Positions 24,129 to 32,934 of a DNA stretch of 64,000 bases are shown piece after piece. The notes below the pieces were generated by a model, which had not been told where the DNA came from, ran no database searches, and saw only the letters and a list, made by a program, of their open reading frames with translations. Positions within the stretch are counted from its first letter, which is position 1. Each line of letters opens with the position of its first letter. The position numbers were made by a program, and so were the translations under genes. The stretch lies in the NCBI RefSeq assembly GCF_013778455.1, contig NZ_JACEHE010000015.1, positions 1 through 64,000 of the forward strand, given 5' to 3'. This DNA is from Streptomyces himalayensis subsp. himalayensis. GTDB lineage: Bacteria; Actinomycetota; Actinomycetes; Streptomycetales; Streptomycetaceae.

Positions 24129-27100
24129 TCAGAGCAGGGCGGCGGCCTCGTCGAGAGTGAGGCCGCCCCCCTCGGCGTATGCGGCGTCGTAGGCCTCGTC
24201 GCCCAGCACGGCGCGTGCCGCCGACTCGCCCTGCTCGTGCATCTCGCGCTCCAGCGGGGTGGAGAAATGCCGGGGCGGCAGCAGGGCCCGGGCCGCGCCC
24301 AGCAGCCGGGCGGCGTCGCGTGCGCGGCCGCCGCCGTCCAGACCGGCGAGTGCGACGGCTCCGGTGGTCAGATGGACCGACGGCATCTGGGGCGCCATCA
24401 TGTGCGCCAGCGGCTCGCGGGACCGCTCCATCGCCTGCCGGGCCTTCACCAGACCTTGTTCGTACCGGCCGTCGACCACCTCCAGCCAGGCCTCCACACC
24501 GAGCATGAACCCGGCAAAGACCACAAACGCGGCGGCTCCGAAATCGCTGCGCAGCGCCTCCAGCTGTTCCCGCGCCTCCTCGGTGCGGCGGGTGCGGCCG
24601 AGCCACATCGCGAGGAACAGGCGGGCCGCGGGCATGGCGTCGTTGGCGGTTCCGCGGCTCTGCTCCACGACATCGCGCAGCATCTCCTCACCCCGCTCGG
24701 GCTCCCCCGACTCGATGAGGACGGCGCCGAGGCGGGCGCGGAGCACGGCCGCCTGCGCGCGGGCGCCGAGCCGCTGCGCGTAGGTGATCGCCGCCTCGTA
24801 CGTCTGGGCGGCGGCCGCGTACTCGCCCTTGCGTTCCTGGGCCTCGCCGCGGGCGGAGAGCGCCTCGGCGGTGCCCCACGCGTCCCCGAGCCGGGTGAAG
24901 ACCTCCAGGGCCTCGTCGGCGTCGCGGGTGGCGTCTCCCGCCCAGTCGCTGCGGTTGGCGAGGATGTTGGCCCGCAACTGCAGGGCCATGCCCAGCTCCC
25001 ATGCGTAGCCGAGCTCGCGGCAGGTCCGGATGGACTCGTCGATGACGGCGTGCGTCCGCTTCATGTCGCCGGTCAGGAGCACGGCAAAGAACCAGAGGTT
25101 GCCCGGGCTACGGCAGGTCTGCGGCATCCCCGGGCGATACGTCTCGCTGATGGCGCGCAGCTTCGCCTGGGCCTGCGGTGTGTTCCAGGCGTCCAGTTCC
25201 GTGTCCATGCAGGCGAGATGGACGAGATGCACACCGCGCCGGGCCTCTTCGAGCAGCTCGGGGCTCATCGGCGGGGGCGCGTCCGTGCACCGCTCGTGTA
25301 CCGGTGGGACGGGCTGCGCGGGCGAGGTGAAGGGGTCGGGACCGAGCGCCATGACCTCCCGGGACCAGTTGCGGGCCTCGATGCGCAGATCCCGCATCTG
25401 CCAGTACCAGAAGAGGGAGTGGACGAGGCACAGGGCCTCTTGCTCGTCATGGGCGGCGACGGCGTGCCGCAGCGCGGTGCGCAGGTTCTCGTACTCGGTC
25501 TCGAACCGCTCGATCGCGGCGCTCTGCCCGGGGCCGCGCAGCAGCGGGTCGGCGAGGCGGGCGAGCTCCCGGTAGTACGTGAGGTGGGCGCGGGCGACGG
25601 CCTCGCGCTCACCGGCCTCGTCGAGCCGCTCGCCGGCGTACTCGGCGACCGTCTCCAGGAGCCGGTACCGCATGTCACCGCCCGCCGAAGGCGCGGCGAC
25701 CACCAGGGACTTGTCGACGAGAGAGCCGATCGCCTGCAGAGCCGCGGCCCCGCACACGGCCTCGGCGGCGGCGAGGTCGCAGCCGCCCGCGAAGACCGAC
25801 AGTCGGCGCAGGACGGCTCGTTCGTCCTCGTCGAGCAGATCCCAGGACCAGTCGACCACGGCGCGCAGTGTCTGCTGGCGGGGCAGGACGGTGCGGCTTC
25901 CGGAGCTGAGCAGCCGGAAGCGGTCGTCGAGGCGGTCGGCGATCTGACGCAGCGTCAGCATACGGAGACGGGCGGCGGCCAGTTCGATGGCGAGCGGAAG
26001 CCCGTCGAGGCGGCGGCAGATCTCGGCGGCGGCGGCCGCGGCTTCTTCGTCGCTGTCGATCCGGAAGCCGGGGCGGGCCGCGGCTCCCCGGTCGGCGAGC
26101 AACCGCAGGGCGACCGGCAGGGGCAGGGGCTCGACGGGGCGCAGCAACTCCCCTGGCACGCCCAGGGGTTCGCGGCTCGTGGCCAGGATCCTCAGCTCGG
26201 GGCAGCGTTCGAGCAGGTGCTCCACGAGGTGGGCGGCCGCGTCGACGACGTGCTCGCAGTTGTCGAGGATGAGCAGCATGCGGCGCCTGGCGCAGTGCTC
26301 GGCGAGGCGTACGAGAGGATCGTCGTGCCGGTCGGCCACGGCCCGCATCTCCTCGGCACCGGCGCCGCGCAGCACGGTCTCCCGCGCCCCGACCGCGGTG
26401 AGCACGGCCTCGGGCACGGCCTCCGGATCGTCCACCGGCGCGAGCTCGGCCAGCCACACCCCGTCGCGCGCCGCGTCCCTGACGGTCTCGGCCGCCTCCT
26501 GCGACAGCCGTGTCTTGCCGGCCCCGCCGGGTCCGAGCAGCGTCACGAGCCGGGTCGCCGCGAGGTCGCCCCGGATGGCGTCGATGTCGGCCTCCCGGCC
26601 GACGAAGGAGGTCAGGCGGGCGCGGAGGTTGCCGGGGGGAGGGGGCGTCGCACGGTCGGGGGGAGGGGGCGTCGCACGGTCGACGGGCGGCGGTGTCGTA
26701 CCGTCCGGGGCGGGAGGCGTCGTACGGTCGCGGGGTACCGCGGATCCGGCGTACGAGGGCGATGGCGACGGGGCCGCGGCGCGGCCCCGCTCCTCCGGGG
26801 CGGCGCCCCGCAGCAGCTCCGTGTGCAATGCCCGCAGTTCCGGTCCGGGATCCGAGCCGAGGCGGTCCGCGAGCTCGTGGCGCAGGGACTCGTACGCGGC
26901 GAGGGCCTCGGCCGTGCGGCCCGCGGCACGGAGGGCGCGGAGGTGGAGGAGGTGAAGGGGCTCGTCGAGTGGGTGGCTGCCGCACAGGGCGGCGAGCTCG
27001 GGGAGCACCTGTTCCGCCTGGCCGAGGGCGACCGCCGCGGTGAGGCGGGTGCGGCGGGCGTCGAGACGCCGGGCCTCCCAACGGGCCGACTCGGCGGCGC

Positions 27101-27530
27101 CGTCCGGGAGGTCGGCGAGCGCGGGACCGTGCCACAGGGCGAGCGCGTCGTCGAGGACCACCGCCGCCTTGGCCGGGTCACCGTCGGACAGTGCCCGCGC
27201 ACCCTCTCCTGCCAGCCGCTCGAACCGGTACAGATCGATGTCCTCGGCCGTCGCGCACAGCCGGTAGCCGCCGCCCACGGAGGCGACGGCGTCCGCGCCG
27301 AGCGCCCTGCGCAGCCGCGCGACCAGCGCCTGCAGCGCTCCCGTGGCGTCCGCCGGCGGCTCGTCGCCCCACACCTCGTCGACGAGTACGGCGGCGGGCA
27401 CGGACCGTCCCGCCCGCAGCGCCAGCACCGTCAGCAGCGCACGCAGCCGCGCCCCGCCGACCGGGACGAGGGTGCCGTCGGGGCGGAGTGCCTGGGTGGG
27501 GCCGAGGAAGCGGTAGCGCACGGGGTCCAT
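24129..27530 (-). CDS. AfsR/SARP-type regulator with BTAD, ATPase and tetratricopeptide-like domains
   Basis: The 1133-aa regulator starts DPVRYRFLGPTQALRPDG. Residues 1-95 form an OmpR-like DNA-binding domain (LVDEVWGDEPPADATGALQ). The bacterial transcriptional activation domain (about 95-245) includes DIDLYRFERLAGEGARAL. A Pro/Thr linker (about 280-310) repeats ATPPPPD-like units. An NB-ARC/STAND ATPase follows with LVTLLGPGGAGKTRLSQ (Walker A) and LLILDNCEHVVDAAAHL (Walker B). The last 500 residues are helical repeats. Such proteins activate secondary metabolism, often for a nearby transporter or cluster. Here the partner on hand is the convergent DrrAB-like exporter; no biosynthetic genes are adjacent. 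ATG 27530 is chosen at the domain boundary. Confidence 0.92.
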   Translation of the reverse strand: MDPVRYRFLGPTQALRPDGTLVPVGGARLRALLTVLALRAGRSVPAAVLVDEVWGDEPPADATGALQALVARLRRALGADAVASVGGGYRLCATAEDIDLYRFERLAGEGARALSDGDPAKAAVVLDDALALWHGPALADLPDGAAESARWEARRLDARRTRLTAAVALGQAEQVLPELAALCGSHPLDEPLHLLHLRALRAAGRTAEALAAYESLRHELADRLGSDPGPELRALHTELLRGAAPEERGRAAAPSPSPSYAGSAVPRDRTTPPAPDGTTPPPVDRATPPPPDRATPPPPGNLRARLTSFVGREADIDAIRGDLAATRLVTLLGPGGAGKTRLSQEAAETVRDAARDGVWLAELAPVDDPEAVPEAVLTAVGARETVLRGAGAEEMRAVADRHDDPLVRLAEHCARRRMLLILDNCEHVVDAAAHLVEHLLERCPELRILATSREPLGVPGELLRPVEPLPLPVALRLLADRGAAARPGFRIDSDEEAAAAAAEICRRLDGLPLAIELAAARLRMLTLRQIADRLDDRFRLLSSGSRTVLPRQQTLRAVVDWSWDLLDEDERAVLRRLSVFAGGCDLAAAEAVCGAAALQAIGSLVDKSLVVAAPSAGGDMRYRLLETVAEYAGERLDEAGEREAVARAHLTYYRELARLADPLLRGPGQSAAIERFETEYENLRTALRHAVAAHDEQEALCLVHSLFWYWQMRDLRIEARNWSREVMALGPDPFTSPAQPVPPVHERCTDAPPPMSPELLEEARRGVHLVHLACMDTELDAWNTPQAQAKLRAISETYRPGMPQTCRSPGNLWFFAVLLTGDMKRTHAVIDESIRTCRELGYAWELGMALQLRANILANRSDWAGDATRDADEALEVFTRLGDAWGTAEALSARGEAQERKGEYAAAAQTYEAAITYAQRLGARAQAAVLRARLGAVLIESGEPERGEEMLRDVVEQSRGTANDAMPAARLFLAMWLGRTRRTEEAREQLEALRSDFGAAAFVVFAGFMLGVEAWLEVVDGRYEQGLVKARQAMERSREPLAHMMAPQMPSVHLTTGAVALAGLDGGGRARDAARLLGAARALLPPRHFSTPLEREMHEQGESAARAVLGDEAYDAAYAEGGGLTLDEAAALL

Positions 27531-27712
27531 TGTCTCCGGGGACGGCCGGGCACCGCTTCCGGGTTTCGGACCCGGCAGGAACCGGGACGAGTGAACGGGG
27601 AGGAGTCCAGGAACCCCAGCCCGTCCGCAGGACGTTCCCTCCACACCACCGATACGGTCGATCAGACCGCCCCCGCACGTCCCACCCTCACCCGAGCCTC
27701 AGGAGACCGCCC

Positions 27713-28513
27713 ATGGCCACCGCCACCCTGCGCCGCAGCGACCGGAGGATCAGCCCCGTCTTTCTGGGGATCGCGGCCATTACGGCGGTCGCGGGCTGGG
27801 CCGCCTGGACCGGCTTCGCCGAGCAGCCGGGATTCGCCGTCTTCCTCTTCGTGACGGCGGCCTGGATCGTCTCCCTCTGCCTGCACGAGTACGCACACGC
27901 GCGTACGGCGCTGCACAGCGGCGACCTCTCGATCGGAGCAAAGGGATATCTCACCCTCAACCCGCTCAAATACACCCATGCGTTGCTGTCGATCGTGCTG
28001 CCCGTCCTCTTTGTGATGATGGGCGGGATCGGTCTGCCGGGCGGCGCGGTGTTCATCGAGCGCGGCCGGATCCAGGGCCGCTGGAAGCACAGCCTGATCT
28101 CCGCAGCCGGGCCGCTCACCAACGTGCTGTTCGCAGTCGTGTGCACGGCGCCGTTCTGGCTGGACGCGCTGGACGGTGTACCGGTCACGTTCCGCTATGC
28201 GCTGGCGTTCCTGGCGCTGCTCCAGGTGACGGCGGCGATCCTGAACTTCCTGCCGATTCCCGGCCTGGACGGGTACGGCGTGATCGAGCCCTGGCTGTCG
28301 CAGCGGATCCGCCGGCAGGTGGAGCCGTTCGCGCCGTTCGGCCTCCTTGCGGTGTTCGCGATCCTGTGGATCCCGGAGGTGAACGTCCTGTTCTTCGACG
28401 CGATCCACGCGATTCTGGACAGCCTGGGCATCAACGAGTTCCAGAGCTACTGCGGCCAGTCGCTGTACCGCTTCTGGACGGAGACGAACGCCGTCTGCTC
28501 CGTCGGCGCGTAA
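27713..28513 (+). CDS. Site-2 protease family membrane metalloprotease (M50)
   Basis: This 266-aa, six-helix protein has the zinc motif SLCLHEYAHAR (HExxH) in the second membrane segment near residue 58 and the third ligand region NFLPIPGLDGYGVIEPW near 180. Site-2 proteases cut membrane-bound anti-sigma factors or signal peptides. This short type (Rv0359-like) lacks PDZ and CBS domains. ATG 27713 follows AGGAGA at 27701. A Cys pair near the end (SYCGQSL, AVCSVGA) is unusual. Confidence 0.9.
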   Translation: MATATLRRSDRRISPVFLGIAAITAVAGWAAWTGFAEQPGFAVFLFVTAAWIVSLCLHEYAHARTALHSGDLSIGAKGYLTLNPLKYTHALLSIVLPVLFVMMGGIGLPGGAVFIERGRIQGRWKHSLISAAGPLTNVLFAVVCTAPFWLDALDGVPVTFRYALAFLALLQVTAAILNFLPIPGLDGYGVIEPWLSQRIRRQVEPFAPFGLLAVFAILWIPEVNVLFFDAIHAILDSLGINEFQSYCGQSLYRFWTETNAVCSVGA

Positions 28514-28526
28514 CGGCCCCGTTCCG

Positions 28527-28748
28527 TCAGCGCGTGACGGAGGTGCCCCGCTCCCCCGGGGACGACGCCGCCGCCCTCGCGGCCTTCTCGACCTTCGCCT
28601 TGCGCGCGTAGTACCACGTCATGTTCGACGACAGCCCGGCCAGCAGCACCCACACGATGCCCAGCCAGCTGCCCTGGACGAAGGAGACCACGGCCGCGGC
28701 GACGGACAGGAGGCAGACGGCGAGGGTGTACAGAGCGAGGCGGGGCAT
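28527..28748 (-). CDS. Small two-helix membrane protein
   Basis: The 73-aa protein begins PRLALYTLAVCLLSVAAAVV and has a second hydrophobic segment GIVWVLLAGLSSNMTWYYAR before a basic, Ala-rich tail (RKAKVEKAARAAA). It is probably a small integral membrane protein with no enzymatic motif. ATG 28748 has GACAGGAG upstream on the minus strand. It converges on the protease gene. Confidence 0.7.
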   Translation of the reverse strand: MPRLALYTLAVCLLSVAAAVVSFVQGSWLGIVWVLLAGLSSNMTWYYARKAKVEKAARAAASSPGERGTSVTR

Positions 28749-28829
28749 GGGGGTCGGCTCCTGTCGGGGGCGTGAGGTGGTACGCCGTCCAGTGTCCCCC
28801 ATGCCCACGGTTCACAGGAAAGGGGCGGG

Positions 28830-29546
28830 CTACACGTCCGTGACGCGCAGCCCCGCGTGCGCCTTGTAGCGGCGGTTCACGGAAATGAGGTTGGCCACCA
28901 GCGCCTCGACCTGGTGGGCGTTCCGCAGCCGTCCGGCGAAGACGCCACGCATGCCGGGGATGCGCCCGGCGAGCGCCTGGACCATGTCCGTGTCGGCCCG
29001 GGACTCGCCCAGCACCATCACGTCGGTGTCGATCTCCCCGACCGACGGGTCCTGGAGCAGGACGGCGGACAGGTGGTGGAAGGCGGCCGTGACCCGCGAG
29101 TCCGGCAGCAGCGCGGCGGCCTGCTCGGCGGCGCTGCCCTCCTCCGGCTTCAGCGCGTACGCGCCCTTCTTGTCGAAACCGAGCGGGTTGACGCAGTCGA
29201 CGACGAGCTTGCCCGCGAGCTCCTCGCGCAGCGCCTCGAGGGTCGCCGCGTGCCCGTCCCACGGCACGGCGACGATGACGATGTCGCTGCGGCGCGCGCA
29301 CTCCGCGTTGTCCGCGCCCTCGACGCCGTGCCCGAGCTCGTCGGCCGCCGTCCGTGCCCGGTCGGCGGCCCGCGAGCCGATGATCACCTTCTGGCCGGCC
29401 TTGGCGAGCCGGTAGGCGAGGCCCTTGCCCTGCGGGCCGGTGCCGCCGAGGACGCCGACGACGAGACCGGACACGTCGGGCAGGTCCCAGGGGTCCTTGG
29501 CGGGGGCCTTGGCGGGAGCCGTCTTCGCGTCATCACTGGAAGTCAT
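28830..29546 (-). CDS. npdG: NADPH-dependent F420 reductase-like protein
   Basis: The 238-aa protein has a Rossmann NADP-binding opening (VVGVLGGTGPQGKGLAYRLA) at about residue 30 and IIGSRAADRA for the 2'-phosphate. The body holds DIVIVAVPWDGHAATL, VVDCVNPLGFDKKGAY, VTAAFHHLSAVLL and GRLRNAHQVEALVANLISVN. This layout is that of F420:NADP oxidoreductase, which moves hydride between F420H2 and NADP. F420 is made by streptomycetes, so the call is plausible. The N-terminal 25 residues (SSDDAKTAPAKAPAKDPWD) are a disordered extension. ATG 29546 is the first in-frame start near the domain. Confidence 0.88.
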   Translation of the reverse strand: MTSSDDAKTAPAKAPAKDPWDLPDVSGLVVGVLGGTGPQGKGLAYRLAKAGQKVIIGSRAADRARTAADELGHGVEGADNAECARRSDIVIVAVPWDGHAATLEALREELAGKLVVDCVNPLGFDKKGAYALKPEEGSAAEQAAALLPDSRVTAAFHHLSAVLLQDPSVGEIDTDVMVLGESRADTDMVQALAGRIPGMRGVFAGRLRNAHQVEALVANLISVNRRYKAHAGLRVTDV

Positions 29547-29653
29547 ACGGCGACGATACGTGCAGGCCCCGGCAGGGATCACCTCGCCCGGGCAGTGTGC
29601 TGGATCACGCCGTACGGCCCCTCCGGGTAGCTCGGCCCGCGACTGCAGGTTCC

Positions 29654-30736
29654 CTACAGCTCCGCCACGGGCACGCGCCGGAACGTGATCGTCTCGTACG
29701 CGCTGAAGTCACCCGTCTCGTAGAGGAGTCCGACGGTCGCCGCGTCGACGCGTACGAGATCGGAGTACGCGGCGGGGAGCCCGTCGACCGTGTAGGCGGT
29801 CCGCCAGGTGGTGCCGCCGTCCGTACTGCTGCGGATCGTCATCAGGGCCCGGGAGCCATCGGCGGGGCCGGAGTAGAGCAGCAGGTCCGGGTCGCGGAGC
29901 TGGAGCACGCTGCCCTCGACGACGGGCCCGGTGAGGCCCGCCTGCGGACGGAACGGCTTGACGAGGGTCTGGCCGCCGTCGCGCGAGTGGGCGTCCGCGC
30001 GGTTGCCCGGGGAGGGAGAGTCGTTGCGGGTGTTGAAGTACACACGCCCGTCGGGCAGTTCGGCGGCGGTCGTCTCGTTGACGTTGACGACGCCGTTGGT
30101 GTTGTCGTCGACGTATCCGATCCGCCAGGTGGCGCCACGGTCGTCGCTGAGGAGGCAGTGGCCGCCGTTGTACTTGCCTTCGGTGCCGTTGTCGGTGCCG
30201 GTGGGCGGGAGCGAGTGGTTGGCGGGGACGACGACGCGTCCTTTCGCCGTGCCGCTCGTCAGCTGGATCGCGTGCCCGGGCGTGGTGGCGTACCAGCGCC
30301 AGGCCGCCTTCTTGGTCCGGCCGGTGATGTCCCGCGGCCTCGACCAGGTGAGCCCGTCGTCGTCGCTGTGCTGGAGCCATACGCGGCGTCCGTCCGCGGC
30401 GGTGACCTTGCCGCGCCGGATGGCGTCCTCGGTCGCCGAGGCGGCGTTCCGTATGTGCACCAGCAGGATCCGGCCGGTGTCGAGGACGACGGGTGCCGGG
30501 TTGCCGGAGAGATGGTCGCCGTTCCTGGCGGCCACCTGGAGCGGGCCCCATGTGCGGCCGCCGTCGGTGGACCGCTTGAGGACGATGTCGATGTTCCCGT
30601 GGTCCGCGCGGGAACCGACACGCCCTTCGCAGAACGCGAGGACCGTGCCCTTCCCGGTGAGGACCACTGCCGGGATCCGGAAACTCGCGTACCCCTCACG
30701 CCCGGCCCGGAACGGTACGGAAACCTCGCCTGCCAT
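29654..30736 (-). CDS. Sialidase-like protein (GH33-type six-bladed propeller), cytoplasmic
   Basis: The 360-aa protein has the neuraminidase FRIP motif (ASFRIPAVVLTGKG) near residue 20 and at least four Asp-boxes: STDGGRTWG, SDDDGLTWS, SDDRGATWR and STDGGTTWR. The Tyr of the catalytic region is seen in GLPAAYSDLVRVD. Exo-alpha-sialidases cleave terminal sialic acids. There is no signal peptide and the coding start MAGEVSVPFRAGREG, after GGGGGGAGG, looks genuine. An intracellular enzyme is therefore expected, which is unusual. The real substrate could be a different sugar acid. Confidence 0.88.
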   Translation of the reverse strand: MAGEVSVPFRAGREGYASFRIPAVVLTGKGTVLAFCEGRVGSRADHGNIDIVLKRSTDGGRTWGPLQVAARNGDHLSGNPAPVVLDTGRILLVHIRNAASATEDAIRRGKVTAADGRRVWLQHSDDDGLTWSRPRDITGRTKKAAWRWYATTPGHAIQLTSGTAKGRVVVPANHSLPPTGTDNGTEGKYNGGHCLLSDDRGATWRIGYVDDNTNGVVNVNETTAAELPDGRVYFNTRNDSPSPGNRADAHSRDGGQTLVKPFRPQAGLTGPVVEGSVLQLRDPDLLLYSGPADGSRALMTIRSSTDGGTTWRTAYTVDGLPAAYSDLVRVDAATVGLLYETGDFSAYETITFRRVPVAEL

Positions 30737-30889
30737 GACGGCCTCCCCCCTCTCGGTGACCGCCCGGTCACCGCACTGAACCCGCAGCCGACTGATCAGC
30801 GGCTCAGTTTCGCCGCCTGTTGCCCACCTTGAGCGAATTCGCGGTGAACTCGGCCTGACCACTTACCAGTTGCGGCAGGATGCGGACAC

Positions 30890-31492
30890 ATGGACGCCGT
30901 ACGGGTCGCGCTGCTGCGCGAAGTGCTCGCCGGAACCGAGTGGCTCGGCACCACGCGCCACTTCGCGGCCGCGCTGCGGTCCTCCGTCGTGCCGCACGGC
31001 GGCGGGCTGCTGCTGGTGGGCACGGAGGACTACGAGCCATGGCATCTGGCCGCGCACCTCGTGGACGAGGCCGCGTGGTCGGGGACACCCGCGCTGTCCC
31101 CGACACTCGTACGGCACCGGGTGCGCCCCGGCGACCCGGCGCACCTCTCCGTCGGGCTCGGCAGGGTCGAGGCGGCGAAACGCGGTGAGACGCTGCTCGT
31201 GGTGGCGCCGGACGCACCGGGGGCACCGCTGCTGGAGCGGGTGCACGATGCGCGGCGGTCCGGGGCCACCGTGTTCGCGCTGGACTCCGGCGACCGCGAC
31301 CTGCACGCCATGGCGCACGAGGCCCTCGCCGTACCGGAGAACCCCGAGCTCGACCTGGACACCGTCCAGCACCTGGTCAGCGCGGCGGCGGGCGAGAACA
31401 CGCTGCCCCAGACGCGGGGCCGCAGGCGGTTCCGCGACCGCCTGTCCCGCCTGGCGGACCAGCTGACGGCTCCGCCGCCGTCACGGTGGTGA
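30890..31492 (+). CDS. Conserved hypothetical protein
   Basis: This 200-aa protein begins DAVRVALLREVLAGTEWLG and has alternating alpha/beta character: GGGLLLVGTEDYEPWHLAAH, GETLLVVAPDAPGAPLLERV and GATVFALDSGDRDLHAMAHE. That order (strand, helix, SGATVFALDSGD) resembles a SIS-like or Rossmann-like fold. The C-terminal tail RRRFRDRLSRLADQL is basic. I recognise no named family and no catalytic residues. It is divergent from the sialidase-like gene, 154 bases apart, so they may share regulation. Confidence 0.75.
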   Translation: MDAVRVALLREVLAGTEWLGTTRHFAAALRSSVVPHGGGLLLVGTEDYEPWHLAAHLVDEAAWSGTPALSPTLVRHRVRPGDPAHLSVGLGRVEAAKRGETLLVVAPDAPGAPLLERVHDARRSGATVFALDSGDRDLHAMAHEALAVPENPELDLDTVQHLVSAAAGENTLPQTRGRRRFRDRLSRLADQLTAPPPSRW

Positions 31493-31528
31493 CGGCGTGC
31501 CGCCGGGGCTCCGCCCCGGACCCCGGAT

Positions 31529-31565
31529 CGCCCTGACGGGCTCGTCCTCAATCGCCGGACGGGCT
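31529..31565. repeat. 3'-UTR repeat, CCGGCG-TTGAGGACGAG family (minus orientation)
   Basis: On the minus strand it reads AGCCCGTCCGGCGATTGAGG then ACGAGCCCGTCAGGGCG. The same words occur at 58747-58785 and about 22001-22042. A GC hairpin (CGGGGCTCCGCCCCGG, 31504-31519) adjoins it. It sits between two convergent genes and may act as terminator. Confidence 0.7.
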
Positions 31566-31573
31566 ATTTCAGC

Positions 31574-31804
31574 TCAGTCGTCGTCCTCGCCCCGCGCGGC
31601 GGCGTCATGCCACCGGGGATCGTTCTCCCACTGGAGATTCCGCTCGGCCGCGATGTCCAGGGCCCGCTGTGCCTCCGCCGGGGTGGCGTACGGCCCGAAG
31701 CGGTCCTTCCCTGGGCACTCCGGCCCCTCCTCGACCTTCTTGTGCTCCAGGCAGTAGTACCACTCGCCCGGCTTCCCGACCGTCCGCTTCTTGAACAGGG
31801 CCAT
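31574..31804 (-). CDS. Small conserved hydrophilic protein
   Basis: The 76-aa protein starts MALFKKRTVGKPGEWYYCLE, then HKKVEEGPECPGKDRFGPYA and an Ala-rich helix TPAEAQRALDIAAERN, with an acidic end. Two Cys (YYCLEH and PECPGK) spaced 14 apart could bind metal. The pattern FGPYATPAEAQRAL resembles SPOR-like sugar-binding repeats, but one unit alone is too short to assign. The ATG is preceded by GGAGCC. Confidence 0.65.
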   Translation of the reverse strand: MALFKKRTVGKPGEWYYCLEHKKVEEGPECPGKDRFGPYATPAEAQRALDIAAERNLQWENDPRWHDAAARGEDDD

Positions 31805-31892
31805 CGCACCGGCTCCTCATCGCCTGAGTTCCTCATGGATCCTCGGAGTACGCCGCCATGGTGCCCCACGGCTGCTGGATACACTCCTTGAT

Positions 31893-32750
31893 ATGTCTGG
31901 CCAGTCACTGCTCGTACCAGGGGAGCTCTCTCCCACCCGCACGGTCCCGGGAAACATCCGGCGCCCGGAGTACGTGGGCAAGCCCGGCCCCACGCCGTAC
32001 ACAGGCCCGGAGGTGCAGAGCACCGAAACGATCGAGCTGATGCGGATCGCGGGGCGCCTCGCGGCGCGGGCGATGGCGGAGGCCGCGAAGATCATCGCGC
32101 CCGGCGTGACCACGGACGAGCTGGACCGGGTCGCACACGAGTACCTGTGCGACCACGGCGCCTACCCTTCCACGCTCGGCTACCGCGGCTTCCCGAAGTC
32201 GCTGTGCACCTCAGTCAACGAGGTCATCTGCCACGGCATCCCCGACTCCACAATCCTGCGCGACGGCGACATCATCAACCTGGACGTCACGGCGTACATC
32301 GGTGGCGTGCACGGTGACAACAACGCGACGTACCTGGTCGGGGACGTGGACGAGGAGTCGCGGCTGCTCGTCGAGCGGACGCGTGAGTCCCTGAACCGCG
32401 CGATCAAGGCGGTCCGGCCGGGCCGCCAGATCAACGTCATCGGCCGCGTCATCGAGTCGTACGCCAAGCGCTTCGGCTACGGCGTGGTCCGCGACTTCAC
32501 CGGTCACGGGATCAACTCGTCGTTCCACTCCGGCCTGATCATCCCGCACTACGACAGCCCCCGCGCGACGACCGTGATGCAGCCCGGCATGACGTTCACG
32601 ATCGAGCCGATGCTGACGCTCGGCACGCATGAGTACGACATGTGGGACGACGGGTGGACGGTCGTGACGAAGGACCGGCGGCGGACCGCGCAGTTCGAGC
32701 ACACGCTGGTCGTCACGGACACCGGGGCCGAGATCCTCACGCTGCCGTAG
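31893..32750 (+). CDS. map: Methionine aminopeptidase, type I
   Basis: The 285-aa enzyme removes the initiator Met from nascent proteins. The two-metal ligands are all visible: Asp in NLDVTAYIGGVHGD, Asp in the following GDNNATYLVGD, His in RDFTGHGINSSFH, Glu in FTIEPMLTLG and Glu in QFEHTLVVT. The substrate His is in EVICHGIPDS. The N-terminal 40 residues (SGQSLLVPGELSPTRTVPGN) are the linker seen in mycobacterial MetAP1c. ATG 31893 follows TACACT by seven bases, as in a leaderless transcript. It ends at a clear terminator. Confidence 0.95.
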   Translation: MSGQSLLVPGELSPTRTVPGNIRRPEYVGKPGPTPYTGPEVQSTETIELMRIAGRLAARAMAEAAKIIAPGVTTDELDRVAHEYLCDHGAYPSTLGYRGFPKSLCTSVNEVICHGIPDSTILRDGDIINLDVTAYIGGVHGDNNATYLVGDVDEESRLLVERTRESLNRAIKAVRPGRQINVIGRVIESYAKRFGYGVVRDFTGHGINSSFHSGLIIPHYDSPRATTVMQPGMTFTIEPMLTLGTHEYDMWDDGWTVVTKDRRRTAQFEHTLVVTDTGAEILTLP

Positions 32751-32775
32751 CTCCGCACCTCAAGCACCTCATCGG

Positions 32776-32800
32776 GAAGCCCGCTCTAAGAGCGGGCTTC
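32776..32800 (+). terminator. Terminator of map
   Basis: GAAGCCCGCT and AGCGGGCTTC form a perfect stem closing on CTAAG-like loop, followed by TTCC. It lies 26 bases past the stop. Confidence 0.85.
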
Positions 32801-32867
32801 TTCCATGTGGGTGACACCGGGAATCGGAGGTACGGTTTTACCGACAGGGAGTCGGGAAACTGTTGAC

Positions 32868-32886
32868 TTAGGTGACCCTAACCATA
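32868..32886 (+). promoter_or_regulatory. Iron box (DtxR/IdeR/DmdR-type) upstream of heme oxygenase
   Basis: TTAGGTGACCCTAACCATA fits the actinobacterial iron box TTAGGTTAGGCTCACCTAA at most positions of its left half. It overlaps a TTGACT -35 element at 32863-32868. The iron-bound regulator should repress heme oxygenase when iron is plentiful. Confidence 0.7.
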
Positions 32887-32934
32887 AAAGATATTGACCG
32901 GCTACCGTCGCTCCCCTTCGCCCCGGAGGTCCTC

